Notes under the pieces: model-generated
Told to the model about the DNA's origin: nothing
Databases searched by the model: none
What the model saw: the letters and a program-made list of their open reading frames with translations, nothing else
Position numbers and translations under genes: made by a program
Shown here: piece after piece, positions 6,944 through 15,929 of the stretch
Layout: every line of letters starts with the position of its first letter
How positions within the stretch are numbered: position 1 is the first letter of the stretch
Assembly: GCF_008064635.1 (NCBI RefSeq)
Contig: NZ_VRYZ01000002.1
Location: forward strand, 496,001 to 560,000
Length of the DNA: 64,000 nucleotides
Direction: 5' to 3'
Source of the DNA: Parahaliea aestuarii
Lineage (GTDB): Bacteria > Pseudomonadota > Gammaproteobacteria > Pseudomonadales > Halieaceae

Positions 6944-9141
6944 CAATAAGCTCTCATTTCGCGGTTGAGTCGCGCCGCCTCCGCCTGGTCCACCTGCTCG
7001 ATACGCACCGCGGCCTGCTTGAAGGCCGGCTGGCGCGAGTGCGGGTCGAGCAGTCCCAGCGACACCCGGTTGACGCAATCGTGAAAATGGAAGGGAACAA
7101 AGACCATGTTGCGCGGCACCCGCTGGGTGAGCTGGGCCAGCACAATCGCATCGCCGCGCCGGGATACCAGCCGCACGTACTGCATGTGTTCAACGCCGAT
7201 CTCGCGCGCCGCGTCCGGGTTCATTTCCATGTAGGCGGTGGGGCTGAATTTGTTGCAGTTGCCCACCTTGCCGGTGCGGGTGCGGGTGTGGAAGTGCTCC
7301 ACCACCCGGCCGCTGTTGAGCCAGAAGGGAAAGTCCGTATCGGGCTTTTCATTGTTGTCGGTCCAGGGCAGGGCCAACAGTTTGGCCCGCCCGTCCGGAA
7401 ACTGGAACACACCGTCGCTGTAGAGTCGCGCGGCGCCGGTCTCATCGCCGGCGCGCATCGGCCACTGGATGCCGCGCTGCTGCTCGATCAGCGCGTGGTT
7501 CATGCCGGAGATATCCAGCATGCGCGGCGCGCCGTTGGCACCGGTCCCCACGGAGAGCAGTTTCATCTCTTCGAAAACATCCGAGGCAGATTCGGGAAAG
7601 TTCATCCTCGCGCCCTGCTCCCAGCGCTTGGCCAGCTGGTTGAAGATCCACAGATCCGGTTTGGAATTGGCCAGCGGCGCGGTCACCGGCGTGACGCGAT
7701 TGACGCGGCGCTCGGTGTTGGTAAAGCAGCCGTCCTTCTCGGCCCACACGCTGGCCGGGAAATAGGCGTGAGCGTACTGGGTGGCTTCCACGTCCTGGTA
7801 GGCGTCCTGTACCACGCAGAACTCCAGTTTTTCCAGGATTTTGCGGATACGCCCGGTGTTGGGCATGGAGGTCATGGGGTTGGTGGCCACCAGCCACAGG
7901 GCCTTGATCTCGCCGGTCTCGATGGCAGGGAAAATATCGGTCATGAAGCGGCCGCGCTGTTTCGGGAAGAATTCCGGGTCCACGCCCCAGAACTGTCCGA
8001 TCTCCTCGCGGTGGGCCGGATTTTCCAGCGCCCGGTAACCGGGCAGGCCGGAGCAGGACGACCACTCCCGCGTACCCATGGCGTTGCACTGGCCGGTAAT
8101 GGACAGCGACGTACCGCCGGGCTTGCCGATATTGCCGGTAATCAGGTTCAGGTTGTTGATGGCGCAGACGCCGTCGGAACCGTGGGTGCTCTGGTTGATA
8201 CCCATGGTCCAGATGCTCATGGCCGCGCCGGCACTGGCATACAGCCGCGCAACGTGACGGATGGTGTCCTCGTCGATGCCGGTGATCTTCGCCGCCATGC
8301 CCGGGTTGTACTCGTCCACCAGGGCGGCGAACGCTTCGCGGCCATTAGTGTGGGCAGCGATGAAATCCTCGTCCGCCAGGCCTTCCTTGAGAATCACATG
8401 GCACAGGCTGTTCAGCAGCACCAGGTCAGTGCCGGGCGTGATCGGCAGGTGGATGTCGGCGAACTGGGCGAACATGGTCACCCGCGGGTCGACCACGATA
8501 ATCGGAAATTTGCGTTCTTCCAGCGCTTCTTTCAGGCGCCAGTAAATAACCGGGTGCTGCTCCGGCAGATTGGAGCCGAAGGCCAGCAGGCAGTCCGTGT
8601 GGGAGAAATCGTCGTAGCAGCCGGGCGGGCCGTCAGAGCCGAAGGAGCGCTTGTAGCCCGATACTGCCGACGCCATGCACAGGGTGGTGTTGCCGTCGTA
8701 GTTGTTGGTGCCAATGATGCCGCGTACCAGCTTGCCGAGGGTGTAGAATTCCTCAGTCAGTATCTGCCCGGTGGACACCACTGCCACCGAGTCGCGGCCG
8801 TACTTTTCCTGGATGCGCTGGAACTCGGCGGCGGTTTTATCCAGCGCCGCATCCCAGCTCACGGTTTGCCAGGGATCGTAGGTATGGCCGCGCAGCAGGG
8901 GCTCGGTGCCGCGACCCGCCGCGTCGAGAATCCCCGCCTCGGTGATGCCCTTGATACAGAGCTTGCCGCGATTGACCGGTGCGTCTGCAACCCCGCGGGT
9001 GGTCACGGCCTTGCCGTCCTTGTCCAGCCCCACTTCCATGGCGCAGCCGGTGGAACAGTAGCCGCAGGTGGCGTACTTCCAGTCCACTACGCCCTTGTCG
9101 CGCAGAATGATAGGGTTTTTCTTGCGTCTTCCAAACAGCAT
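6943..9141 (-). CDS. nasA: Assimilatory-type nitrate reductase, molybdopterin catalytic subunit
   Basis: 732 residues. The N-terminus holds the [4Fe-4S] site Cys26-x2-Cys29-x3-Cys33 with Cys62 in GKLCIKG. The molybdopterin oxidoreductase body follows (GNTTLCMASAVSGYKRSFGSDGPPG, with a Cys as the likely Mo ligand region; MGINQSTHG; NLNLITGNIGKPG) and then a C-terminal molydopterin dinucleotide-binding domain (RVVEHFHTRTRTGK). There is no Tat signal, so it is cytoplasmic, and it lacks the C-terminal BFD-type [2Fe-2S] domain of Klebsiella-type NasA. It reduces nitrate to nitrite, which NirBD then takes to ammonium. It sits between nirD (17-nt gap) and the DmsBC-like fusion. Confidence 0.85.
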   Translation of the reverse strand: MLFGRRKKNPIILRDKGVVDWKYATCGYCSTGCAMEVGLDKDGKAVTTRGVADAPVNRGKLCIKGITEAGILDAAGRGTEPLLRGHTYDPWQTVSWDAALDKTAAEFQRIQEKYGRDSVAVVSTGQILTEEFYTLGKLVRGIIGTNNYDGNTTLCMASAVSGYKRSFGSDGPPGCYDDFSHTDCLLAFGSNLPEQHPVIYWRLKEALEERKFPIIVVDPRVTMFAQFADIHLPITPGTDLVLLNSLCHVILKEGLADEDFIAAHTNGREAFAALVDEYNPGMAAKITGIDEDTIRHVARLYASAGAAMSIWTMGINQSTHGSDGVCAINNLNLITGNIGKPGGTSLSITGQCNAMGTREWSSCSGLPGYRALENPAHREEIGQFWGVDPEFFPKQRGRFMTDIFPAIETGEIKALWLVATNPMTSMPNTGRIRKILEKLEFCVVQDAYQDVEATQYAHAYFPASVWAEKDGCFTNTERRVNRVTPVTAPLANSKPDLWIFNQLAKRWEQGARMNFPESASDVFEEMKLLSVGTGANGAPRMLDISGMNHALIEQQRGIQWPMRAGDETGAARLYSDGVFQFPDGRAKLLALPWTDNNEKPDTDFPFWLNSGRVVEHFHTRTRTGKVGNCNKFSPTAYMEMNPDAAREIGVEHMQYVRLVSRRGDAIVLAQLTQRVPRNMVFVPFHFHDCVNRVSLGLLDPHSRQPAFKQAAVRIEQVDQAEAARLNREMRAY

Positions 9142-9157
9142 CGCCTTCTATCCCGCC

Positions 9158-9508
9158 TCAGCCCGCCGCCCTGACGTGTACTTCATCGCCATCCAGCTGG
9201 ACGTCATAGCAGGGAATGAAAACGCCCTCCTCTTCCAGGCAGGCACCGGTTTCCAGCGCGTAGTGCTGCTTGTACAGGGGTGACGCCACCACCAGCTTGC
9301 CGCCCAGGTCGCCGACAATCCCCCGCGACATGACATTGGCCTTGCCGATCGGGTCGCGATTGCCCAGGGCGTAGACCTTGCGCTCGGTGTCGGGCAGGTA
9401 GTAGATGGCCACCTGCTCCCCGTTCACCAACGCACACACGCCCGAATTCACCACCAGATCGCTCCGGGTGCATACCACTTCCCATTGATCCTGCTTCACC
9501 GCTTCCAT
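9158..9508 (-). CDS. nirD: Nitrite reductase (NADH) small subunit
   Basis: 116 residues with the NirD/Rieske-like fold: WEVVCTRSDLVVNSGVCALV, YALGNRDPIGKANVMSRGIVGDLGG, VASPLYKQHYALETGACLEE. Like small NirD proteins it lacks the Cys/His pairs of true Rieske clusters. With NirB it forms the siroheme enzyme that reduces nitrite to ammonium. I chose ATG 9508 because AGGAG lies about 8 nt upstream; ATG 9526, six codons earlier, has no better site. It is 35 nt downstream of nirB in the same operon. Confidence 0.9.
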   Translation of the reverse strand: MEAVKQDQWEVVCTRSDLVVNSGVCALVNGEQVAIYYLPDTERKVYALGNRDPIGKANVMSRGIVGDLGGKLVVASPLYKQHYALETGACLEEEGVFIPCYDVQLDGDEVHVRAAG

Positions 9509-9543
9509 CCCCTTCACTCCTGTCATTGCTGCGCTCCCGCGAC

Positions 9544-12069
9544 TTACTTGCTGCTGGCCACGAGACGGATTTTTTCCTCGGCGCGCGCCGGGCGGATCTG
9601 TTCGCGCTCCTGTACGAAGACCACACCGCTGTCCTCTTCGTCGGAATTGACGAAGGTGCGGAAACGCTTGAGCTTCTCCGGATCGTTGATGGTGGTAGTC
9701 CACTCGCACTGGTAGGTGCCCACCACCGCCGCCATCTGCTGTTCCAGTTCCGCGCAGATACCGAGGCTGTCGTCGATGATCACTTCCCGCAGGTAGTCGA
9801 GGCCGCCCTCCAGGTTGTCCATCCACACCGAGGTGCGCTGCAGCCGGTCGGCGGTGCGCACGTAAAACATGAGGAAGCGATCGATGTACCTGATCAGGGT
9901 CTCGTCGTCGAGGTCGGTGGCGAACAGGTCGGCGTGGCGCGGCTTCATGCCGCCGTTGCCGCAGAGGTAGAGGTTCCAGCCATTCTCAGTGGCGATCACG
10001 CCGAAGTCCTTGGACTGGGCCTCGGCGCACTCGCGGGTGCAGCCCGATACCGCGCTCTTCAGTTTGTGCGGCGAGCGCAGGCCCTTGTAGCGGTTCTCCA
10101 GCAGAATGGCCATGCCGACGCTGTCCTGCACGCCGTAGCGGCACCAGGTGCTGCCGACACAGGATTTCACCGTGCGCAGGGATTTGCCGTAGGCGTGGCC
10201 GGTCTCGAAGCCGGCCTCCACCAGCTTGCGCCAGATCTCCGGCAACTGGTGCTGGCGCGCGCCGAACAGGTCGATGCGCTGGCCGCCGGTGATCTTGGTG
10301 TAAAGGCCGTACTCCTTCGCCACCTCGCCCAGTACGATGAGCTTGTCCGGGGTGATTTCGCCGCCGGCCACCCGCGGCACGACGGAATAGGTGCCGTCCT
10401 TCTGCATATTGGCGAGGAAGGTATCGTTGGTGTCCTGCAGACCAACGTGGGGCAGTTCCAGCACGTGCTCATTCCACAGGGAGGCCATGATGGAGGCGAT
10501 GGCCGGCTTGCAGATATCGCAGCCGCGTCCACTGCCGTGCTGGCCGAGCATGTCCTGAAACGTTTTTATCTCGCCGACCTGCGCCAGGTGGAACAACTCC
10601 TGGCGGGTATAGGGAAAGTGCTCGCAGATGCTTTTGTCCACCACCACGCCACGGGCGGAGAGTTCGGTTTCCACGACGTTTTTCAGCATCGCGGCACAGC
10701 CGCCGCAGCCGGTGCTGGCTTTGGTCTCGCCCTTGACGTCACCCAGGCTGCAGCAACCGCCGTCGAGCGCGTCGATGATGCAGCCCTTGGTGACGTTGTG
10801 GCAGGAACACACGGTGGCGGTCATCGGCAGTGCCGCCGCGCCCAACAGCGGCTTGTCGCCGGCGGCGGGCACGATCAGGCTCTCCGGTTCCGCCGGCAAC
10901 TCGATACCGTTGAGGAAGTACTGCAGCAGGGTGTCGTAATCCTCGCAGTCGCCCACCAGCACCGCGCCCAGCAGGGTCTTGCCGTCGCCGCTGGTGATGA
11001 TGCGCTTGTAGACCTCGGCGCGCTCGTCGCTGAATACGTAGGAGATGCTGCCCTCGGTGCGACCGTGGGCGTCGCCGATGGAGCCCACATCAACACCCAG
11101 CAGTTTCAGCTTGGTGCTCATGTCGGCGCCCTGGAAGGTGGCCTCTGCCTGACCGGCCAGCTGGCTGGCCACCACTTCCGCCATGCGATAGCCGGGAGCG
11201 ACAAGGCCGTAGATACGCCCGCCGAACAGCGCGCATTCACCGATGGCGAAGATGTCGGAGTCGGAGGTCTTGCACTTGTAGTCGACCACGATGCCGCCGC
11301 GCTCTCCCACCGCCAGTTCGCTGTCCCGGGCCAGTTGGTCGCGGGGGCGGATACCCGCGGAGAACACGATCATGTCAGTGCCGAGAGCGCTTTCGTCGGC
11401 GAAGTCCATGCGCAGGGCGGTGGCTTCGTCGGTCACAATCTGCTGGGTGTTTTTGCCGGTGTGGACGGAGACCCCCAGGGCCTCGATCTTGCGGCGCAGC
11501 ATTTTCGAACCACCGTCATCGAGCTGCACGCCCATCAGGCCCGGGGCAAACTCCACCACGTGGGTTTGCAGGCCGAGATTGCGCAGGGCGTTGGCGCACT
11601 CGAGGCCGAGCAGGCCTCCGCCCACCACCACGCCGATTTCGCTGTCCTTTGCCGTGGCCTTGATATGGCCGAGGTCATCGATGGTGCGGTAGACGAGGCA
11701 GCGCTTGTTGTCGGCGCCCTTGACCGGAGGCACAAAAGGAAAGGAACCGGTGGCCAGCACCATCTTGTCATAGCTGAAGCGGCGACCGCCCTGCGTGACC
11801 ACTTCCCTGCGGGCGCGCTCGATCCTGACCACCGGATCGCCGAAGTGGGCTTTGACGCCCCAATTTTCATAGGTTTCGCGGGTGGCCATGGCCAGGTCGG
11901 CGGGCTCGCGGCCGGAGAATACCTCGGACAGGTGAACGCGGTCGTAGGCCGGGCGCGGCTCCTCGCCGATCACGGTGATGTCGACATCCGTGTCCAGGCC
12001 AACGAGGCTCTCCACAAAGTGGTGCCCCACCATACCGTTGCCGACTACCAGGATTTTGCGTGTGCTCAT
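9544..12069 (-). CDS. nirB: Nitrite reductase (NADH) large subunit
   Basis: 841 residues, the usual NirB length. Order: FAD-binding GNGMVGHHF at the start; NAD-binding VVVGGGLLGLECANAL near residue 150; BFD-like [2Fe-2S] domain CSCHNVTKG with STGCGGC around 420-460; then the siroheme/4Fe-4S nitrite reductase half with CVGSTWCRYG and SGCTRECAEAQ. It reduces nitrite to ammonium with NADH. It is the first gene of the minus-strand operon nirB-nirD-nasA-dmsBC-like and has a 140-nt leader after a sigma54-type promoter at 12221-12236. Confidence 0.95.
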   Translation of the reverse strand: MSTRKILVVGNGMVGHHFVESLVGLDTDVDITVIGEEPRPAYDRVHLSEVFSGREPADLAMATRETYENWGVKAHFGDPVVRIERARREVVTQGGRRFSYDKMVLATGSFPFVPPVKGADNKRCLVYRTIDDLGHIKATAKDSEIGVVVGGGLLGLECANALRNLGLQTHVVEFAPGLMGVQLDDGGSKMLRRKIEALGVSVHTGKNTQQIVTDEATALRMDFADESALGTDMIVFSAGIRPRDQLARDSELAVGERGGIVVDYKCKTSDSDIFAIGECALFGGRIYGLVAPGYRMAEVVASQLAGQAEATFQGADMSTKLKLLGVDVGSIGDAHGRTEGSISYVFSDERAEVYKRIITSGDGKTLLGAVLVGDCEDYDTLLQYFLNGIELPAEPESLIVPAAGDKPLLGAAALPMTATVCSCHNVTKGCIIDALDGGCCSLGDVKGETKASTGCGGCAAMLKNVVETELSARGVVVDKSICEHFPYTRQELFHLAQVGEIKTFQDMLGQHGSGRGCDICKPAIASIMASLWNEHVLELPHVGLQDTNDTFLANMQKDGTYSVVPRVAGGEITPDKLIVLGEVAKEYGLYTKITGGQRIDLFGARQHQLPEIWRKLVEAGFETGHAYGKSLRTVKSCVGSTWCRYGVQDSVGMAILLENRYKGLRSPHKLKSAVSGCTRECAEAQSKDFGVIATENGWNLYLCGNGGMKPRHADLFATDLDDETLIRYIDRFLMFYVRTADRLQRTSVWMDNLEGGLDYLREVIIDDSLGICAELEQQMAAVVGTYQCEWTTTINDPEKLKRFRTFVNSDEEDSGVVFVQEREQIRPARAEEKIRLVASSK

Positions 12070-12165
12070 CGTACTTCCTACTCCGCTTGTTCTGTCCGCG
12101 CCGGGGCGCGCTCACCTCGAGTCCACGCACAACGTTGCCTCCGCGACCCGCCAGGCGGGTAACAG

Positions 12166-12179
12166 GAGCGACGTTGCTC
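12166..12179 (-). promoter_or_regulatory. Possible ANTAR-target hairpin in the nirB leader
   Basis: The leader RNA reads GAGC-AACGTC-GCTC: a 4-bp stem with a 6-nt loop that has A at loop position 1 and G at position 4. That is the hexaloop signature recognised by ANTAR antiterminators such as NasT/NasR. A second AACGTT preceded by GC lies downstream (12136-12131), and a GC-rich hairpin ACCCGC/GCGGGT (12146-12160) sits between them. There is no U-tract here, so classic terminator control of nirB is not shown. Confidence 0.4.
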
Positions 12180-12220
12180 GTGAAGGGAAACAGCGATGTG
12201 GGGATGTGCACCCGGACAGA

Positions 12221-12236
12221 TACAATCCCTGTGCCA
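12221..12236 (-). promoter_or_regulatory. Sigma54-type promoter for nirB operon
   Basis: The minus strand reads TGGCAC-AGGGA-TTGTA. It matches the -24/-12 consensus TGGCAC-N5-TTGCA except for T instead of C in the -12 element. The predicted start is near 12210, giving a leader of about 140 nt. Nitrogen-regulated nas operons commonly use RpoN with NtrC. Confidence 0.6.
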
Positions 12237-12237
12237 T

Positions 12238-12584
12238 AAAATAATTAGCTTTTACTTTTCAACATGTTAGCGATTTATTCCGTGCGGAGAACCACGGCGC
12301 AAGCGCGCTAAACTGAATCAGGACAGTGCAATTGCACCGCAGCCGAACTGTTTTGGTGCGCCGCCGCCACCGACGCGGCGTCATGAGCCGGCGCCAATCG
12401 CCGCGCCGGCATGAAAAAACGCTCGGCAGGCGGCCCTTGGCGGCGGGCGCTGGGTGCAGCAATTTGGGGCAACCCCGGCAGATTCGCGCTTCACAAGAGT
12501 GCAAGTGCGCACCCGGGCGATACGCCGGGGCACCATTCCATCGCGGAAAGGCCTGTATTTACAGTACCTGGCCCCTGCCCGCTA
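12238..12584 (+). promoter_or_regulatory. Divergent control region between nirB and narK
   Basis: This 350-nt stretch between the two sigma54-type promoters holds no gene I can support. It contains the perfect palindrome GTGCAATTGCAC at 12326-12337 and further GCACC/GGTGC-like half-sites (for example GGTGC near 12355). These are candidate activator sites at enhancer distance from both promoters. None matches the full NtrC consensus, so the assignment is tentative. Confidence 0.35.
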
Positions 12585-12601
12585 TTGGCACACCGCTTGC
12601 A
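12585..12601 (+). promoter_or_regulatory. Sigma54-type promoter for narK
   Basis: TTGGCAC-ACCGC-TTGCA matches the TGGCAC-N5-TTGCA consensus completely. The predicted start is near 12612, about 58 nt before the narK ATG. Confidence 0.75.
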
Positions 12602-12615
12602 TTGGCTCAAGCAAG

Positions 12616-12631
12616 GGCGTAACGGCGCGCT
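12616..12631 (+). promoter_or_regulatory. Possible ANTAR-type hairpin at the 5' end of the narK transcript
   Basis: GGCGT-AACGGC-GCGCT can form a 5-bp stem (closing pairs are G-U) with the hexaloop AACGGC, again A at position 1 and G at position 4. The wobble pairs make this weaker than the nirB hairpin. Confidence 0.25.
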
Positions 12632-12669
12632 CGGACCTCACCTGTTATTCTCCAAGAGCGAATCTATCG

Positions 12670-14136
12670 ATGAGTAGCCCGGTCAACGTGCTGGACCTGT
12701 CGCGTCCGCCTATCCGTACCCTCCACCTCGCCTGGGTGGCCTTTTTCATTACCTTTGTGGTGTGGTTCAGCCACGCCCCGCTAATGGCCCACATCCGCGA
12801 GGCCTTCGATCTCAGCGACCAGCAACTGAAGGCCCTGCTGATCCTCAACGTCGCCCTGACCATCCCCGCGCGGATCGTGGTGGGCATGCTGGTGGATCGC
12901 TTTGGCCCGCGCCTGGTGTTCAGCTGGCTGCTGGTGCTCAGCGCCTTTTTCTGCTGGGGCTTCGCCTTCGCCACCAGCTACGAGATGCTGGCCCTGTTCC
13001 GTTTCCTCGGCGGCTTCGTCGGCGCCGGCTTCGTCATCGGCATTCGCCTGATTGGCGAGTGGTTTCCGGCCCGCCAGGTGGGCATGGCCCAGGGCATCTA
13101 CGGCGGCTGGGGCAACTTTGGCTCCGCCGCTGCCGCCATGACCCTGCCGAGCCTCGCTCTCGTCTACGGGGGCGACGACGGCTGGCGCTACGCCATCGCC
13201 AGCACCGGTGTGCTCGCGCTTTTCTACGGCGTGTTTTTCTACATCAAGGCGCGCAACACGCCCAAGGGCTCTACCTACTTCAAACCCAAACGCAGCGGCG
13301 GCCTGGAAGTCAGCAGCTGGCGCGACTTCTACCTTTACATCGCCATGACCCTGCCCCTCTATATTGCCCTGGCGGTGATGAGCTGGCGGCTGTCACCGGG
13401 CAACCTCGCACTGCTGAGCGAGACCGCGACCCTCAGCATGTACATCGTGCTGGTGGTACTGTTCGTGTTCCAGGTCAGCCAGATCTGGCGCGTCAACCGC
13501 GAGCACCTGAACAGCGGGGTGCCGGAGATCGATCGCTACAAGTTCAAACAGGTCGCCGCGCTGGACTGGGCCTACTTCGTCACCTTTGGTTCGGAGCTGG
13601 CGGTGGTCTCGATGCTGCCCCTGTTCTTCATGGAAACCTTCGCACTGAGCGCGGTGACCGCGGGACTGCTGGCCTCCGGCTTCGCCTTTATGAACCTGGT
13701 GGCGCGGCCCTCCGGCGGCTTTTTCAGCGACACTTTTGGGCGCAAGCGCTCCCTGTCGGTATTGATCGCCGGTCTCGCCGTGGGTTACCTGGTACTGGCC
13801 CAGGTCGACGGCGGCTGGTGGCTGCCGGCGGCGGTGATCGCCACCATGGCCTGCTCCTTCTTTGTCCAGGCCGGCGAAGGCGCGGTCTTCGCCATGGTGC
13901 CCCTGATCAAGCGCCGCATGACCGGGCAGATCGCCGGCATGGTCGGCGCCTTTGGCAACGTCGGCGCCGTGGTCTACCTGACCGCCCTCACCTTCGTCGA
14001 CGCCTCCACCTTCTTCCTGATCATTGCCGGCAGCGCCGCAGTGTGTTTCTTTATCGTGCAGTTTATCGAGGAACCCCGGGGCCAGATGCAGGAAACGCTT
14101 CCCGATGGCAGTGTCCAGTTGATCGACGTCGCCTGA
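12670..14136 (+). CDS. narK: MFS nitrate/nitrite transporter (NarK/NNP family)
   Basis: 488 residues and about 12 hydrophobic helices. NarK/NNP features include the early helix [55 protein letters not shown], and the nitrate-signature-like glycine-rich stretches [15 protein letters not shown] and [15 protein letters not shown]. It imports nitrate across the inner membrane. I chose ATG 12670 by family alignment; longer in-frame starts lie in the leader. The stop overlaps the kinase start (TGATG). Confidence 0.9.
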   Translation: MSSPVNVLDLSRPPIRTLHLAWVAFFITFVVWFSHAPLMAHIREAFDLSDQQLKALLILNVALTIPARIVVGMLVDRFGPRLVFSWLLVLSAFFCWGFAFATSYEMLALFRFLGGFVGAGFVIGIRLIGEWFPARQVGMAQGIYGGWGNFGSAAAAMTLPSLALVYGGDDGWRYAIASTGVLALFYGVFFYIKARNTPKGSTYFKPKRSGGLEVSSWRDFYLYIAMTLPLYIALAVMSWRLSPGNLALLSETATLSMYIVLVVLFVFQVSQIWRVNREHLNSGVPEIDRYKFKQVAALDWAYFVTFGSELAVVSMLPLFFMETFALSAVTAGLLASGFAFMNLVARPSGGFFSDTFGRKRSLSVLIAGLAVGYLVLAQVDGGWWLPAAVIATMACSFFVQAGEGAVFAMVPLIKRRMTGQIAGMVGAFGNVGAVVYLTALTFVDASTFFLIIAGSAAVCFFIVQFIEEPRGQMQETLPDGSVQLIDVA

Positions 14137-15902
14137 TGAGTTCGGCACCGGCGACAGCGACGAGCCACCACGCCAGCCACCTCGAGGAGCGCCTGCTGCT
14201 GGAGGTGGGTCAGGCCAGCAGTGCCGGCGCCAAGGCCATGAACGAGGATGCCATAGGCATCCGCATCCCCGACGACGCCCTGCTGACCACCAAGGGAGCC
14301 GCCGCGGTGATCGCCGACGGGGTCAGCGCCGCGGAGGCGGGCCGCGAGGCCAGCCAGAGTTGTGTCACCGGGTTCCTGTCGGATTACTTCTCCACACCCG
14401 AGTCCTGGACGGTGCGCCATTCGGTGCAGCAGGTACTGACCTCTCTCAATCGCTGGCTCTATCGCAACGGTACCCACCTGCCGGACAGCAACAAGGGCTT
14501 TATTACCACCATGAGCGCGCTGGTACTGAAAAGCCAGCACGCTCACCTGTTTCACGCCGGCGACAGCCGCATCTACCTGTACCGCCAGGGCAAACTGGAA
14601 CAGCTCACCACCGACCACGCCGTGCCGGTGGGCCATGGGCAGACCTACCTGTCCCGCGCCCTGGGGCTGGATGTGCGCCTGGAGGTCGACTACCAGTGCC
14701 TCGCACTGGAGGAAGGCGACCTGTTTCTGCTCAGCACCGATGGCGTGCACGATGCGCTGGACCTGGAACAGTTGCAGGCCGGCATCAGCGACGAGACACG
14801 CAGCCTGGAGCAGCGCTGCCTGCAATTGAACAGCAGCGCCCTGGCCGCCGGCAGCCAGGACAACCTGAGTTGCCAGCTGCTGCGGGTACTCGCCCTGCCA
14901 CAGCCGGAAATCGACGACGTGGTTGGCCGCCTCACCGAACTGCGCTTTCCGCCCTTTCTCAAGGTGGGCGACACACTCGACGGGCTGAAGGTCGAGCGCG
15001 AGCTTTACGCCAGCAATCGCAGCCAGGTCTACCTGGTCAGCGAAGCTATTTCAGGCCAGATGTACTGCATGAAAACGCCCTCGGTCAATTTCGAGGACGA
15101 CCCGGCCTATATCGAGCGCTTTGTGATGGAAAGCTGGATCGGCTCGCGTATTCACAGCCCCTACGTGGTGCGGGTAGTGGAGCCACCACAGCCGCGCTCC
15201 TGCCTTTACTACCTGACGGAATACGTGGACGGCCTGTCGCTTACGCGCTGGATGCGGGAGCACCCGCGCCCGGCAGTGGAGGAAGTGGTCTACCTCGCCG
15301 GCCAGATCGCCAAGGGGCTGCGCGCCATGCACCGGCGGGAAACCCTGCACCAGGACCTGAAGCCGGACAACATCCTGATCGACAGCCAGGGGCAGGTGAA
15401 ACTGATCGACTTTGGTTCCTGCGCCGTGGCCGGCATCAACGAGATCGCCAGCCCCCTGCAGCGCGACCAGGTACTGGGCACCGCTACCTACGCCGCCCCG
15501 GAATGCCGCCTGGGCTCGTCGGTCGACGCTCGCGCCGATCTGTTTTCACTGGCGGTGATCTGCTACGAGATGTTCACCGGCACCCTGCCCTTCCAGGGCA
15601 AGCTGGAGCAATGCAGCAGCCAGCGCGAATTCCTCTCCACCACCTACACTCCCAGCTACCGCATCAACCCCCTGGTACCGCAGTGGATCGACGGCGCCCT
15701 GCGCAGGGCGATGAGATTCCACCCGGAACGCCGCCACGGGGATGTCTCCGAATTTGCCTACGAACTACAGCACCCCAACGCCAGCTACCTCGCCTTCCAC
15801 CAGCGCCCGCTGATCGAGCGCGACCCGCTGCGTACCTGGAAGGCCATCGCCATCGCCCTCGCCCTGCTGGAACTGGTCACCCTGGCCCTGCTGCTGGACT
15901 AG
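14136..15902 (+). CDS. Bifunctional PP2C-type phosphatase / Ser-Thr protein kinase with C-terminal membrane helix
   Basis: 588 residues. Residues 1-245 form a PP2C phosphatase: AMNEDAIG, VIADGVSAAEAG, HAGDSRIYLYRQG, LSTDGVHDAL, GSQDNLS. Residues about 270-540 form a Hanks-type kinase: CMKTPS (ATP-binding Lys), LHQDLKPDNIL (catalytic Asp; HQD replaces HRD), LIDFGS (DFG) and TATYAAPE. A hydrophobic helix, AIALALLELVTLALLL, ends the protein, so it is tethered to the inner membrane. Similar bifunctional proteins occur in nas clusters of Pseudomonas; their target is not established to my knowledge. The one-base overlap with narK suggests it modulates nitrate transport or reduction. Confidence 0.85.
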   Translation: MSSAPATATSHHASHLEERLLLEVGQASSAGAKAMNEDAIGIRIPDDALLTTKGAAAVIADGVSAAEAGREASQSCVTGFLSDYFSTPESWTVRHSVQQVLTSLNRWLYRNGTHLPDSNKGFITTMSALVLKSQHAHLFHAGDSRIYLYRQGKLEQLTTDHAVPVGHGQTYLSRALGLDVRLEVDYQCLALEEGDLFLLSTDGVHDALDLEQLQAGISDETRSLEQRCLQLNSSALAAGSQDNLSCQLLRVLALPQPEIDDVVGRLTELRFPPFLKVGDTLDGLKVERELYASNRSQVYLVSEAISGQMYCMKTPSVNFEDDPAYIERFVMESWIGSRIHSPYVVRVVEPPQPRSCLYYLTEYVDGLSLTRWMREHPRPAVEEVVYLAGQIAKGLRAMHRRETLHQDLKPDNILIDSQGQVKLIDFGSCAVAGINEIASPLQRDQVLGTATYAAPECRLGSSVDARADLFSLAVICYEMFTGTLPFQGKLEQCSSQREFLSTTYTPSYRINPLVPQWIDGALRRAMRFHPERRHGDVSEFAYELQHPNASYLAFHQRPLIERDPLRTWKAIAIALALLELVTLALLLD

Positions 15903-15929
15903 CCCGAACCGCGTGTCACCGCTTCGGTG

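Noticed and set aside
9526-12162. Open frame of 878 codons on the plus strand over nirB
   Set aside because: It is antisense to the clearly conserved nirB, has no domain signature, and is the kind of long shadow expected in GC-rich DNA.
12411-12677. 88-codon frame in the narK leader
   Set aside because: It spans the sigma54 promoter and leader of narK and has no domain; better explained as regulatory DNA.
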